64,000 nt of DNA, taken from positions 44,457,377 through 44,521,376 of the forward strand of contig OX381708.1 in the NCBI GenBank assembly GCA_947462335.1. Direction: 5' to 3'. Source of the stretch: Harmothoe impar. Lineage: Eukaryota; Annelida; Polychaeta; Phyllodocida; Polynoidae. Under the pieces are notes generated by a model that made no database searches, was not told the origin of the DNA, and was given only the letters and a program-made list of their open reading frames with translations. Positions 34,801 through 46,986 of the stretch are shown piece after piece. Position 1 is the stretch's first letter, and every line of letters starts with the position of its first letter. A program made the position numbers and the translations under genes.

Positions 34801-37800
34801 TCACCCTAGCTGTCGAAATGGCGTTAAACCCTCATTACTCACTCATTCATGTTGGCCAATTTAGTACTGTTCATGTAGTATACTTCTAAAAACGTTGGTG
34901 TAACCTGCACTGCACTGGGATACTGATTTGTATATAACACCAGGCTTAAACGCAAGATTATGAGATAACACAGTCGTATTAATCTCAGTATTCTTTCTGT
35001 AACCACAGTGAGTGTCTCAACGTGGTAAAACCAGCAACACTCTGTCCTCGATGTGAGTGTAAATGGCAACACAGAAACACAGCCACTATCAAGGTAAGTA
35101 CTTGACAGTTTAACAATCTGCAATATTTTCCATGAAATAAGATAGATATAGATTTAAGAAAGGTCGCAGAAGTCAAAGATCATGTTTATTTAAGACAAAC
35201 TGTACATAGCCAATATAAGCTACCATTAGCTAAATATGAATCAAACAACTTTGAGTCAATTCACTCCAATCGGCAACAATAACATTGGAAAAGAAAATGT
35301 GTCCCCTCATGTTGTACGTGTAGAACTACTGGTGAGACTATACATGTTATCTTTGTAGGTGGTTGTCATCATTATTATCTGCATCCTTTCACTGCTGGTG
35401 CTCTACATGCTATTCCTGCTGTGCCTCGACCCGCTCATGTCGCGCCGCCCCAAGACCTACCTAGAACAGCACAATGAGGAGGTGAATTTGGTAACTATCT
35501 TGGCCTGTAGGCCCCAGGCCAGACCCACACACCTACACCCCACTCTTGTGTTTTTACAAGAGGGTCACAATATATATTAATGTCACTCCATGCTCAACTC
35601 TTCATCCAATAGTCCCACGCTCACAGACACTTCTTCATAATGATTATTATGAATTATGTGAAGCTTTAGAACCACACTATTGTGTTGCCCTAATTTTTTG
35701 CTTCATTTCTTCATCTAGAGCTGTTTTGTTATGTAGTCCTTATAGTGCATGGTCATACATATGATTTATTACATCTAGAAGTAATTTGTGTTTCTTTTAA
35801 AATGATCTCCCATGGAATGTTTTATGAGACGAATACATGCTTAATATTGATTCCAGCACATACACTTTTAAAGTTTCACTTCATAACGATATCGTTGTAA
35901 TCTCAAGACATTTAGGTTGTTATTTTATCTTCCCAGCTTGAAGACACTGATTCGGTAAAATAGCGTACCACTTCTCTACTAATATTTCTTAACAAGATGT
36001 TAATGCAATTGCTAACTAATCAGTAGTTATTCACTTTACATTTACAGTTTTGTCCCAAATTTAACTATGGTTGGACGTTTAAAACGAAAGACGAAATTAT
36101 GAAGGTTAACAATTGGCAATTTATCTTCCTGGAGTAAATCTAGAAAATTCTGTATTTGACCAAACATGTCCCATTTGCATTTTCATCAATGGCGGTGGGG
36201 GAGCCTATCTTGTCGCGAGAACTTGCGAGGAAGTCTTCTATAGCTATGCTTTCCATTGTCATTTCACTTTTGATCATTTTTGTTTAAAGTGGTCAGTATG
36301 AATATGGAATTACAGCCCTGTATAAATCTTGAAAGAAAAAAAGAATCAACTGAATTGTTAAAGAAGAAAGAAAGAAAACTAACCACTACGTTTCTGAAGA
36401 AAACTAACCACTACGTTTCTGAACGATCTAAATTTACTTGTAACTGTATTATTTATTTCCCCATATTAAAATTAGATACGACGTGTGCTATCTACTAACC
36501 TATTTAAACTCAAGTATGAGCTTAAAGTATAGATAGCTGCTTACGGAAAATGCCAAGTTTGAGTATGTTGAGACATTTTAGAACCCAATCAATTTGAAAG
36601 AATTGAGAAACAAATCTCGGTCTGGCCTGGAATGCTTACATCGTCTTAAATCACATTATTCATTATTTGTCCCTGTGTTATATTGTTTTGTGTTGTGTGT
36701 ATGATTGCCTAGTGTATTTCCATTTTGTATATTCGTAGATGACACTAGATATGTTTATTTTCTCTGTACACTGATTCTATTTGCTTTCGGTTCCTCTCTG
36801 CCTTGGGATATTCCCTCAATCTACAGGAGAATTATCAGGTAATTGTATTCATAATGTATGACTCAAGTTAGTCTGATGGATCAAGTTTATATATCAGCTA
36901 AGGTGCATCAAGTTATTATGAAAGGTGTTATTGATATGTTAATGCTATGTGACCAGTTACTTCATGCCCACTCTCTTTCGTTTAAGGATTGTTTCCCCTT
37001 ATAAAGTTCACATATATCAATGTACTTTTGTAATTCCTACAGACTATTTGAATATTTGACTAGGGAATAATATCCTTTTAGTGGGAAATGGGGGAAGGCA
37101 AAAAAACAACTCAGATACACTCATAGAAACCACACAGCCCCAGTTAATATATGACAGCTCACATAAAGTCTCCATTTTAAATATATTGATTAAGATCTAC
37201 CCGTAGAACCAACTTTCCTCTTCAGTGTTTCTCCCGTAGATGATTCCTTAACATTAGAAATAAGTATATGGCATGGTAGGTCAATGATCCATCACATTAG
37301 CTTAAGACGGCTTACGTGAATATGCCGATGGTACGCTGCAAACTATAACGTCAACGGATATGCTTCTTTATAGGTAATGTTCATGATAGTAAAGGCACAA
37401 AATAAATAACAAAGTATTGAAATTTACAAATTGTAAACTTCAAATGGATACCCTTTTTGTCATTGGATTAAATTGAGTTGAAATTATTGTCTTCCAAGAA
37501 GTCCATGTGACATGTGATATTGCCATATCATCGTCAAATTATTACAGGTGTCACGTGATCTGTCAAAATTTATTTCGATTTGTCGCACCTGACTAGTCAA
37601 ATTTGTCTATTTGATTTTCTTAAATTTATTTGAATCTTTTAATTTGATGTCGATGGAGTACATATATTAACCTGTCGTATAAAGATTATGGTGGATCTCA
37701 AGGTTAAACTTCTTCATTCCCGACAGTCTATCTCAAGAAATGTGTATTTTTCCGGGAAAAATACATTTGTCAATGCTTTCTTTTCTGTCACTACCTAAAT

Positions 37801-38300
37801 GTATAAAAACGTTTGTATTCTCATTTAAGTTTTTCATTATCTATACCGCACATTTTCTTTGGTTACCATGAATAAGGCTATTTGTAAAATATTTGTTTAA
37901 AAAACTGTTTGTATGTTCAGTATATGTCTCCCCAAGCCTGTGCGGTTTGTTCTGCTTCTTTATTGAATCCAGAGGAAACCAAACGTCTAAAAGTATGTTC
38001 TGACTAGTTATCAATAACAAATAATAAATATCATAGATATAAACTGTGGTTATAAACGGCCTCCATTCTGTAATGCACACATTCTCACAGCTGTCTGTTG
38101 CCATCTGTTGCTAGGATACACAGAGCGTCACACAGCAGCGTATTGTGGAAGAGCCGTCAACGTCGCGCGCTCAGCGTCACGGGGTCATTTCACGGGTCAA
38201 GCACGAGGTCAACCGGGTCAAGGGAGAACAGGCCAAATGGAAGGGCACGGTGCAGGAGCAGAGGCGCAACATCTACGACCGCCACACCATGCTCAACTGA
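31831..38300 (+). CDS. TMEM9: Transmembrane protein 9 (TMEM9/TMEM9B), complete
   Basis: TMEM9 proteins are single-pass lysosomal/late-endosomal membrane proteins; vertebrate members have been linked to V-ATPase assembly, Wnt and NF-kB signalling. Exons: 31831-31887, 34342-34454, 35009-35093, 35359-35481, 38115-38300, in phase, giving 187 residues against 183 in human. Exon 1 is a signal peptide (MIKLLLALFLGLLFVISVEA). Exons 2-3 form the Cys-rich lumenal domain (CKCVCS, NCECLNV, CPRCECKW) with an NGT sequon at Asn38. The membrane span is at residues about 86-109 (VVVIIIICILSLLVLYMLFL). The cytosolic tail (TYLEQHNEE) ends in AKWKGTVQEQRRNIYDRHTMLN, the conserved family C-terminus. Two phase-0 microexon candidates lie in the last intron. 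Confidence 0.93.
32863..33075. mobile_element. hAT-like MITE, 213 bp, in TMEM9 intron 1
   Basis: Ends CAGGGGCGGA(C/T)C and the reverse complement, flanked by TAAAG on both sides. The interior has long G and C runs in inverted arrangement. Confidence 0.72.
33605..33832. mobile_element. Inverted-repeat element, about 228 bp, in TMEM9 intron 1
   Basis: Left GGCGGTGATCCACTGCCACG and right GGCAGTGGATCCCCAGC form imperfect inverted repeats of about 30 bp, extended by GCTGC and GCAGC. TTAA is present at the left edge and TTTA at the right. No coding capacity. Confidence 0.6.
35937..35954 (+). other. TMEM9: Candidate 18-nt microexon of TMEM9
   Basis: A pyrimidine-rich TTTTATCTTCCCAG acceptor is followed by 18 nt encoding LEDTDS and a GTAAAA donor. 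It is phase 0 at both ends, matching the flanking exons (phase-0 junction at 35481/38115), so it would add six acidic residues after NEE. The acidic composition fits this part of the cytosolic tail. Not proven. Confidence 0.4.
36827..36838 (+). other. TMEM9: Candidate 12-nt microexon of TMEM9
   Basis: A pyrimidine-rich tract and CTACAG acceptor precede 12 nt encoding ENYQ, then a GTAATT donor. It is phase 0 on both sides and could be used alone or with the 18-nt candidate. ENYQ after NEE would create a small tyrosine motif in the cytosolic tail. Confidence 0.35.
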
Positions 38301-40500
38301 GGATGGTACCCAGGGTGATAGAAGTGCCGGTTTTGTGGCGGCGCAGAGAGATGACATTTTTAACTATATCTACATGTATTCAAGCTGTTTTTTTAATCGG
38401 AAGCACAAAGGCGTTCAGGCGACAGAGCATAAACTATGGTGTAGAGAAATTTCCTTTATTTTTGCCTTGAACCAGGGTATGAACCTCTATTCAGGAACAT
38501 ATCAGATTGCTATCACGATAGGTTCTATAGGTTGGCCTTAATAGTGAAAAGAGACTGTAGAGGTTAGATCCTTGTTTCGTCACCATCATCAGTTGGTTCC
38601 TGTGCTAACCACGTTGACCCTTGCAGTAAGCTGGTAACGTACAGGTTTAACAGGGGTTTTCAACTCAGCATTCTCAGATAGTAACGCAGTTGTTTTTTTC
38701 CCGTCTACATTCAAATCTGAAAAGCCGATATTCCTATCTAGCTGGTCCAATACTTTGCACAAGTATGTATGGGCTCGAACTTTACTCGTCTAATACCTGT
38801 ACATGTAGTTATGGGCACAGAAGCCCGATAAAGTCCACACCACTACGCCAATACTAATACCGGTATATGGATAGATCCGCTTTTGGGACTGATCCTGTAT
38901 TTCAAACCACATTAAATTATTGGTTATTGTTTTTGGCAATTTGTATCAGGATTTCGCGTGACAAAAAATACAAGTGTAGGCCTATTGTGAATGTAATGAT
39001 GTATATGAAATATAAATATTGCTCACCTGTGGGTATTTTATTTATAACCAACAATAGTAAATAAACTAAAGCCATAGCGACCATCTCCATTTCCATCTCT
39101 ATGATGGGGGATGATGCCTGTGTATAAATATAACGGCAATTGGCGCCCTATATTTAGTGCAAGTGGTTGGCTACCCGGTTTTCTAAAGAACTCTTATACA
39201 TTCAGATCTACTACTGCCTTTTTGCTCTATTTGTGTTATGGTGTTCATAACAAAATGGCTGCCATAGATCTCTTTTAAAAAAACACGTTCAGACTTCGCA
39301 GCGCTATTGAAGTTGCCAAACTATTTCGTCTGGCAGTTCACTGGTGCAGATTCTTCTGTACATCTGCTACTAACCAATTGTAAATCTGTTTACACCAGAG
39401 CTCATCCAATGCAAGCTTTGATGTCAATATTGGCACAGGCACACATCGACTATGACTTAAGCTTTTATCTAGTCATACATGCTTTATAATGTTATGGTGG
39501 TGTTCATATACTGTGTACGAATTTAATGAGTTCACATCTATGGAATTCAGTTACCACTGTCCGTGATATCCACCGAAGGTATATGGGATATATGTACAGT
39601 ACATAATATGTTATTTCTTGATGATTATAGCCCTAGAATTGTGGCGTTATGATTCATCGATAAAATTAAAGAAAGTGTACACTATGGGGTATGTAAGGTA
39701 TATAAATATGATCAAATTCATTGATGATAAATGATTGGAAAGATATCAAAAGGAAATGCGATGGATTTGCTAATATCGCCAGTGATTTCAAAATGGCCAG
39801 GTGGAATCATAATGTATGAAACAAATATAATGTAATCAAATAATATCTTATAATTTCTATCAAGATTGTCATAAAGTATTATGAATTTCTGTGAAATTCT
39901 CGTGATTTAATATTTTGATAATCAAATGATGTAAAGATTCTTGTCTTAGACTATAACAATATAGAAAAGAAAGAAATACAGAATGACTTGTTATTCATCA
40001 GATGTAACAGGATGTATATAATGAGATATATCGAACAAACAGGTCTACTGTAGGTTAGTATAAAGGTAATTACTAGAATCTATTTGATTTTGTGAATAAG
40101 TTGCAGATATTGATACATAAATTATGTATACAGAGAGTGATTACAAAATATTTCAAATAGAAAATGGCTAGAATTTATTACTACTAGATCTGGCTGTAAA
40201 TATTATAGTAGTGAAGGTACATGGCAAAAAAAGCCTACACCTATCACATTCAACATTTCCTTTCTATCTTGGAGGCAGGATATATTTATATTGTATAGAA
40301 CGGCTGCCCAATGCATGGTGTATATTCTTCAGTCAGTGGAGTCTGTTTGCACTGGTGTACATGTTGGTAATAAACAAAGTTCTTCTAATCTCATTTCTTT
40401 TGGTCATTTGTACCACAGGAATGGGTGAGTTTGAGGGGTCAGGGAGATGTACCCTCGGACAATCCAAAATATAAATATTAATGTTGTGGCGATCAGAAAG
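38301..40500 (+). other. TMEM9 3' UTR and AT-rich spacer
   Basis: No conserved coding sequence. AATAAA at 39060-39065 is a plausible end for TMEM9; another AATAAA lies near 40369. The remainder is AT-rich with no clear repeat boundaries. Confidence 0.45.
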
Positions 40501-40510
40501 ATTCCAACTC

Positions 40511-40537
40511 GCCCGGCACTACTTTTTCGTGCCGGGC
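40511..40537. repeat. Perfect 9-bp-stem hairpin
   Basis: GCCCGGCAC and GTGCCGGGC enclose a 9-base TACTTTTTC loop. It is GC-rich within AT-rich surroundings, immediately before a possible inverted-repeat element. Confidence 0.8.
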
Positions 40538-40539
40538 AA

Positions 40540-40813
40540 CCTGTGTTGCCACTTGATACTTTAAAAAAAGTAAAAACTTTATTTTAGCAATTTTCCAAAT
40601 TTATACTTTATTTAGATGAAATACTTTATTTTCAAGAAAAGTGGAGAAATATGTAGTTTTTTTGGGGCAAATAAGCATGGACGCCAGAACAAGCATGCAC
40701 ACAATATTATCTTTTGAGGGAAGCAATTTATTATACTTTATTGGGGCTAGAATTATACTTTATTTCGGTAGTGCTGATACTTTATTTTCATGAAGGACCG
40801 GTGACAACACTGG
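40540..40813. mobile_element. Possible hAT-like MITE
   Basis: Ends CCTGTGTTGCCAC and, inverted, CCAGTGTTGTCAC match at 11 of 13 positions and resemble hAT termini. Repeated ATACTTTATTT words fill the interior. No clear target duplication, so boundaries are uncertain. Confidence 0.35.
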
Positions 40814-42227
40814 CAGACATTTTTTCCTGTTTTCAATGAAAACCGTGCGTTAATTAGAAGTTTAATTCAAATAGGGAGATCTCCCACCTCTTCTTGAATA
40901 ATGACAGCTCACTAAAGCCCCAAAATCCACGGTGACAGGATCCTTCAATAAAACAGTGTCGCGCACCCGCCGGCCCCTTTTCGCGTCAGTTTCGCTGTGG
41001 ACCCGGGCGAAATAGAGGCAGCAGAGGGGCGATACCGTTTTAACACAGGATATGCCCTTTGATTGCCGCAGTGTACTTAAGGCTTATGTTCCAACATAGA
41101 TGTATTTATCCCAATGGTTCCAAAAACATTTCAAATCACTAACAGTTTAGCTAAAATGGTTCAGTTCCTCATTGTTCATCTGTCAATCGCTCAGCACTCA
41201 ACTATTTGTCACTCCACCAGTCATCACTCAACTGCTCACTACTCAATAATGCACTTGGCACTCAATGCACTCCACCACTAACCACTCAAACGCTCAACGT
41301 TCACAATTTAAATGGCAGTGCACACCTCAGATCACTCGATAACTCCTCCCCCAACCACTCATTCAGCCATGCACGCGTCCTGAAATTCTAAAACTCACTT
41401 GGTCAATCACTACATTGTCACTCAACAGCTCTTCACACAACTACTCATCCTTAAAACTCATCATGCAACAGCTCACCAATCAAACCCTCAAAACTTACCC
41501 TTTGATTCACCACTCACGGCTGACTTGCTCATTACTCAACCTGTTACCAACCACTGACTATCACTTTACTTCTCGAAACAGTCATCACTCAAAGACACAG
41601 ATGGCTTTCAACTCAACTGCTCACCACTCAACTTTTACCCCGCCTTTTACTCATCCCTAACTGTCCATGACACCACCACTCATTGTTTAACTGCTCACAT
41701 CTAAAACGCTTACCCTCTCAAACACACATCACACAACCACTCACCAGTCAATCACTCATGACTCAATTGTTCACTGAATAACTCATCACTTGCCAATCAC
41801 ACAATACTTATCTTGCTGCTCAGCACTCAGCTGCCTATAACTAACCATGAAACTACTCACCTCCCGTTATTCAACGGCTCATCATCCAACTGCTTTCATT
41901 TTGCTCCATTACAGATTTTGCCGCCTTGACGTCTATCCTTCTGCACACTCAACTGCTCATGACATTACTGCTAAGCACTCAATTTCCCATCACTCAACCA
42001 ATTCATTACTAACCATTCACCGGGACCATTCATTACTCATCGTTCAGTCACTCATCACACCAGGGCTCACCACTCAATCACTCATCATTCCCCCTTAGCG
42101 AGATGTCCAGTGGAAGGCACCATTAAGTATTGTGTCTGGTCACCAGTGACTAGTTCGACCAGATTTCGTGTGCGAGACCAGGGTCCAAGTAGAATAGTGT
42201 GACATAGTTGGTGCTTATGCTGACTGT

Positions 42228-42310
42228 TCGGATTGCTGGAGTGGTTAGGACACTGCTCTATGAATGCAGGTGTCCTGGCTTCGAATCCGAGGCTACATGG
42301 TTTCCTTTTT
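42228..42310 (+). repeat. tRNA-derived sequence (SINE head or tRNA pseudogene)
   Basis: An A-box-like GGAGTGGTTAGGAC and a B-box-like GGCTTCGAATCC are spaced about 40 bp apart, as in Ser/Leu-type tRNAs. The acceptor and T stems do not close properly, so a functional tRNA is unlikely. It sits in the 260-bp block that interrupts the CACTCAAC array, which could be a whole SINE. Confidence 0.5.
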
Positions 42311-42582
42311 GTAAATACTCCATCAAACACTGCACTGGTTGCCACTCAACCACTCCAGTTTACATTTCAACTGTATTCAACCACTAACTACTGATCACTC
42401 TTACAACAAAAACTCATTAACTCAGCATTCAACCACCATTCTTTAAACTACTTGCCACGCACTTGCTTATGGCTCATCCTCTCTTCAATCAACGGCCCAT
42501 TACCTATCCACTCATCACAAATCCGGTTATGGCTGTCTCTAGATCCATCATACTGGAGGCTTTAAAATGTTTAGATAGAGAT

Positions 42583-42910
42583 CAGGGGTAGACACTAACG
42601 CTGGCCCGGGAGCCAATGGCCTGTAATTTTGGGTCCGGGCCCGTAGTTTTTTTTCAGAATTTTGCAAGATATTTGGTAGGAATATAACTGATCAGTATAG
42701 ACATGTAATATACCGTTGGAAAGAGAAAAATGTAAGGAAATGAAGCAATTTGGTGTCATTTTAACATTGGTAAATCAGGAATTTATATGATTTTCTCTTT
42801 GAAAAGAGTAAAATATATTCCCTGGCCCACAGCTAAAAGTCCGGGCCCATAGATTTTTGGAGCTACGGACCCGGGTGGCCCACAGCTGAAAAAGTAAGTG
42901 TCTACCCCTG
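42583..42910. mobile_element. hAT-like MITE, 328 bp
   Basis: Ends CAGGGGTAGACACT(A/T)AC in inverted orientation, flanked by GAGAT on both sides. Subterminal CCGGGCCC and GGCCCA motifs recur in mirror arrangement. It is inserted in the CACTCAAC array. Confidence 0.78.
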
Positions 42911-43380
42911 GAGATGGTTCAAACACTCACCCCTCAACAGCTCACACTCACTAATCATCCTTTGACTGCTCACAGTCACCATTCAACCGCTCACACCTCA
43001 TTTGCTAACCACTTAACTGATTACCATTCAACTGCCAGTTATCACTCATCAAAGCATTTATCACTAAAAAAACTTGCCAATCACCGCTTATCACCCAAAT
43101 GCTCACCACTTGATTCTATACCACTTACCATGCAACTGCTCCCCAATCACGACCCAACTACATACCATCCACCCAATTGCCATTCAACCGCTTACCACTA
43201 ACTATCCATCACTCAATCACTCATTTTTCAACCACATACAGCTCAATTCGCCAACACTCAACTTATCTCTACTGAAATGCTCGATCATCACACAACCAAT
43301 CACCATACAACTGTTCACACTTATTACCCAACCATTCAGCATTCAACCGTTATCATTCAGCATCATTCATCATTTATAGT

Positions 43381-43789
43381 CAAACAACCCATTTAAATTG
43401 TTTAGGAGCAGCTCACCCTCTTTTGACACCAACACTCTCAGACATCACTGGCTTACAGGTTATAAATCCGGCCACAGACCATTTCGGGGTGATCCCCTCT
43501 GAGAAATGTCCATTTTCTTAATGTCTCCCCACAGTTTTATCAATTGAAATCCTCTTTGGCAGCATCGCCAAACTCTCCGTTATTGACTATAACTGCTTAT
43601 TGGTCAAAGTACCATAAGACGCAATCTCTTTGCTTCACTTCTGATTTAATGACCTTAGCACTCGTTCTCCTGTCTATGGCCATTTGAATATAATCATAGC
43701 ATGCCTATGGCATAATGCTCGTGGGGACAAACCTTCCGTGTGCATGGTGCGATTTTTTTCAATCATTTGATCTTCAACATTACGCATGT
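43381..43789. other. Unassigned spacer
   Basis: No gene, RNA or repeat with recognisable ends is seen in these 400 bp. Confidence 0.5.
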
Positions 43790-44557
43790 TAGTCCAGTCA
43801 ATTCTTGACTATACCCACTACTGATTAGTACAGTTTGCTACCATGGTTTTTATAAGTCCTTAGGTACATCCTTGCAACATATCATATATATAGGAAAATC
43901 TAAAGAGGGACAGACCTTTTTTGGGGGGGTATTAAAAATGGCCACCAGAATTTCAGTATTTCTAGAAAATTATCTTTCTCTGGCTATAATTAACATAGCA
44001 GCATGGTTTAAAGTTCAAAATAGATGTTTTTGAGGTCAAGGAATTCAGATTTACCATTTCTGAGAAGGTAGATGGCGGCCATTTTTAATTTTTAATGAGG
44101 TCGCTGTCAAATCACGATGATTTCATAAATACCGTACATTTCTGGCTCTGTTTAGATACAATTATGGACACTTTTAGGCGCATGATATCCATCTTGGAGG
44201 ATGAAGAATTAATGTCTCTTTAATATAAGGTAGCTGGCAGCCATTTTGAATATTTAATTAGATATCTGCTAAGCCGAGTCAAATTTATGTAATCTACTGG
44301 TACCTTATAATGCCTATGCTATGGTTTTCAATGAGTATGGCACTGACTCCTCAAGCATGCTTTTTATGACTCACCTATGTCTCTGAAACCATCCATTATA
44401 TAATATCAAATATCTGTCCCTCTGTGTCCCTCTTTAGATTTTCCTATATGTTTGATATATTGTAAGGATGAACCTAAGGACTTAAAAAAAACATGGTAGC
44501 AAACTGTACTAATTAGTGGTGGGTTGAGCCTTATATTGCATTGGATTGACTGGACTA
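43790..44557. mobile_element. Long terminal-inverted-repeat element, about 768 bp
   Basis: The left (43790-43915) and right (44430-44557) ends are imperfect inverted copies of roughly 125 bp. Both start TAGTCCAGTCAAT and share TAGTACAGTTTGCTACCATG, AAGTCCTTAGGT and TAGGAAAATCTAAAGAGGGA. The interior has GGC(A/G)GCCATTTT words but no transposase frame. Confidence 0.75.
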
Positions 44558-44604
44558 TGTTTTCTAAGAAACGATTTGAGAAAATGTATTTTAACATATT
44601 ATCC

Positions 44605-44810
44605 CAAATTTGCGGACGTCCGTAAATACACTCTCCATATATTTGTGGAGCTCCGCAAATATAGGCCTATATGTCTTTTTGGTACTTAAGCATACAGATA
44701 CGGACCGCCGTATATATTTGCGGACATCCATATGTATTTGCAGAGCTCCATAAATATATTTGTGGATGTCCACATATTTACGGACGTCCGTATATTTGTG
44801 GAGAAACACC
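44605..44810. repeat. Cluster of CGGACGTCCG/GGAGCTCC palindromes
   Basis: Repeated (A)TATTTG(C/T)GGA blocks are joined by short palindromes: CGGACGTCCG at each end, GGAGCTCC and GAGCTC inside, with alternating orientation. The whole block is roughly self-complementary and could extrude as several small hairpins. It lies 50 bp after the 768-bp inverted-repeat element. Confidence 0.7.
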
Positions 44811-46950
44811 ATCCAGTAAGCTTAGTCATTACTCCCAGTCAATTCCAAGTTGATACTTAAGTTAATAATATTCAGACACACGCACCCAATAATATGCAGG
44901 ACTACGTTTGTTAAACATACTATATGTCGTGGACTTAAATGTATTAGGAGCTCTCTTAGTCTGACATGAAATTGTGTCTGAGTATTATAATACGCTGTCA
45001 TTCTAGTAATATGTACAAGTATGTCATTACTTCATTCTACGTTTTCTAGAAATTTCGAATTGTCGGTTCCATTAGCCTATACATTCAGACAAGCTCCATA
45101 GGTTCCAGAGATCCAGGGTCATGCCAAATGGTTATGAAAGGTCCATCTTAAAAAAATCATTCTTTTGACACCTATGTTTACTATTTTATATGTCTGATCA
45201 GCCAATTTGCAAAACAGGGAGACCACACATTTTGTGGCATTCAAATAAAACTTACCACAAGCTGGCAACCCCAATTAAACCAATATTTAGATAATTAAAA
45301 TATGCAGAATCTTCTCTGATGGCACCTCATCATATTGACGTCACATATATAGGCTGTTCTGGAAGAGTATAGGATCCATACCCTGTGTATACGATTCTTG
45401 TGGAGAAGGGTCTAGACTAAAACCAGACCACAGCCATAGACGTATAGTGGTGCAATACCAGTTATACCCGCCCTATATAAGCCTCACCTCACAGCACCAC
45501 AAGCATAGCTCATCTATCACGGCACACCCACACGGTGAAATGCCAACTCCGCGTCTCACTCCGGATCGCTAACCCACGGGCTGCGGGGGTGCTATCATCA
45601 ACCACCGCCACACCCACCCACTGGGAAGTGTAGGCCGAATCGGTGAGTGAACAGCACCTACCCTTGGGCAAAGGAATCAGTTCTACATTGAGTCAATGTT
45701 CAAAACTAGTTGATCAACGTTGATTAACCAACTGACAATGTTGATTCAATATTGATTTCTGTGTCCACTGGGAGAAACTCCCCAAAGCCCCCCTGGAGAA
45801 TGCCTCTCGGGCGGCTGGTGTTCTATTTTAGAGTCACCGTCCAGTGGTATTTTTTAGGGGGATTGTCATATCTTCTGTATGGAGGCTGCATTCGCGGGGT
45901 ACACTCGTGGAGGCTAGTAAGCAGACGGAGGAACAGCAGGAGGAAGCATTGGATTCATTATAAAGCAGGAAATGGAGCTCTAGCTAAGATCAATATATTG
46001 TATCTTGAGATGGTGCCAAGCACTAATACCGTGTGAGTGGCGAGGCACTTGTTGTACAATGTATACACATAGTGTATGATGTAGATGGGAGATTAGCTGT
46101 GGAGACTTTTATTTTACCATCTAATATGCATTGTTGGATAACTGATATATTTGTTAATTCTGATAAAGTACATGCGCAGGTGTATTCCTTGTAATTTGCT
46201 ACCATTCCCAAGACCAAGGTAAGGTAACGTCTTGGATAAAGATGCAAGCGCATATATAAAACTGAATGTCACTGACTTCGTACCTCATGTAATTCAGACA
46301 ACACTGCTAGGTTGTTTGCACATATTCTTCCATTACATGGTTTTTTTAAACATTTGATATACGTGTTTTGGGGGTAAATCCTGCCTTTATAGCATACAAG
46401 AGTATGATAGGATGATACCTGTGTTGGGTGAGCAAACCTGCCACTTGTAATACATAAATATATATACCCAGGTTCCCAGTCTGGGTCAGTCTTAACTTCA
46501 AGGCCATTTCAATGCACCCATGGATGGATTGGACAGCCTATCAAGGGTAGTTTGCACACCCAATCATGTGTACATGAGTGCCATTGGGGCTGGTACCCCT
46601 GACTAATGCGGTGTAATATGGTCAGGGACAATTAAGTCTGGTAGACGGTAACTAATTCTGAATGTATTTAGTTAATTGCCATATATCTAGAGATATCGCA
46701 GAGGTTTAAAACTTTCCAAATATCTATGCAATACCTTATGGGACATCTACAATATGGGAAGAGAAATTTGGTTTATTTAGGTGAAATGCTATCGAAGTTG
46801 TGACGTCATGCAGCTATAAGGACCTACCGCTAACAAGGCTCCCACAATACCAGGAAATTACCAAATATAGATGTCGACAAAGGACCTCTAGATGGTACAG
46901 TGCACGTATAAGCACACCTAGGAGATATCTAACGCAAAATTATTTGGTAA
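44811..46950. other. Spacer upstream of the LINE
   Basis: No conserved coding frame. TATATAAGCC near 45473 resembles a TATA box, and the following 150 bp is GC-rich, so the LINE 5' UTR might start this far upstream. I could not find a matching target duplication to decide. Confidence 0.35.
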
Positions 46951-46986
46951 GATATTGTTGCTGATAAATTACGCCCCTTTTGTCAA

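Larger units (their letters stand above)
41180..43380. repeat. Degenerate CACTCAAC/GCTCACC-rich array
   Basis: About 1.8 kb of irregular copies of a short motif close to CACTCAACTGCTCACCACTCAA. There is extreme strand bias: very few G on this strand. It is interrupted by non-matching blocks at about 42090-42350 and 42540-42910. Open frames rich in His, Ser, Thr and Leu arise from the repeat and are not genes. Confidence 0.75.

Noticed and set aside
38572..38597. Minus-strand CTGATGA-TGGTGAC-GAAAC, hammerhead-like
   Set aside because: The seven bases between the core boxes cannot form a stem II, and no cleavage-site partner is evident.
41206..43379. Several His/Ser/Thr-rich open frames
   Set aside because: They come from the G-poor degenerate array, which lacks stop codons by composition.
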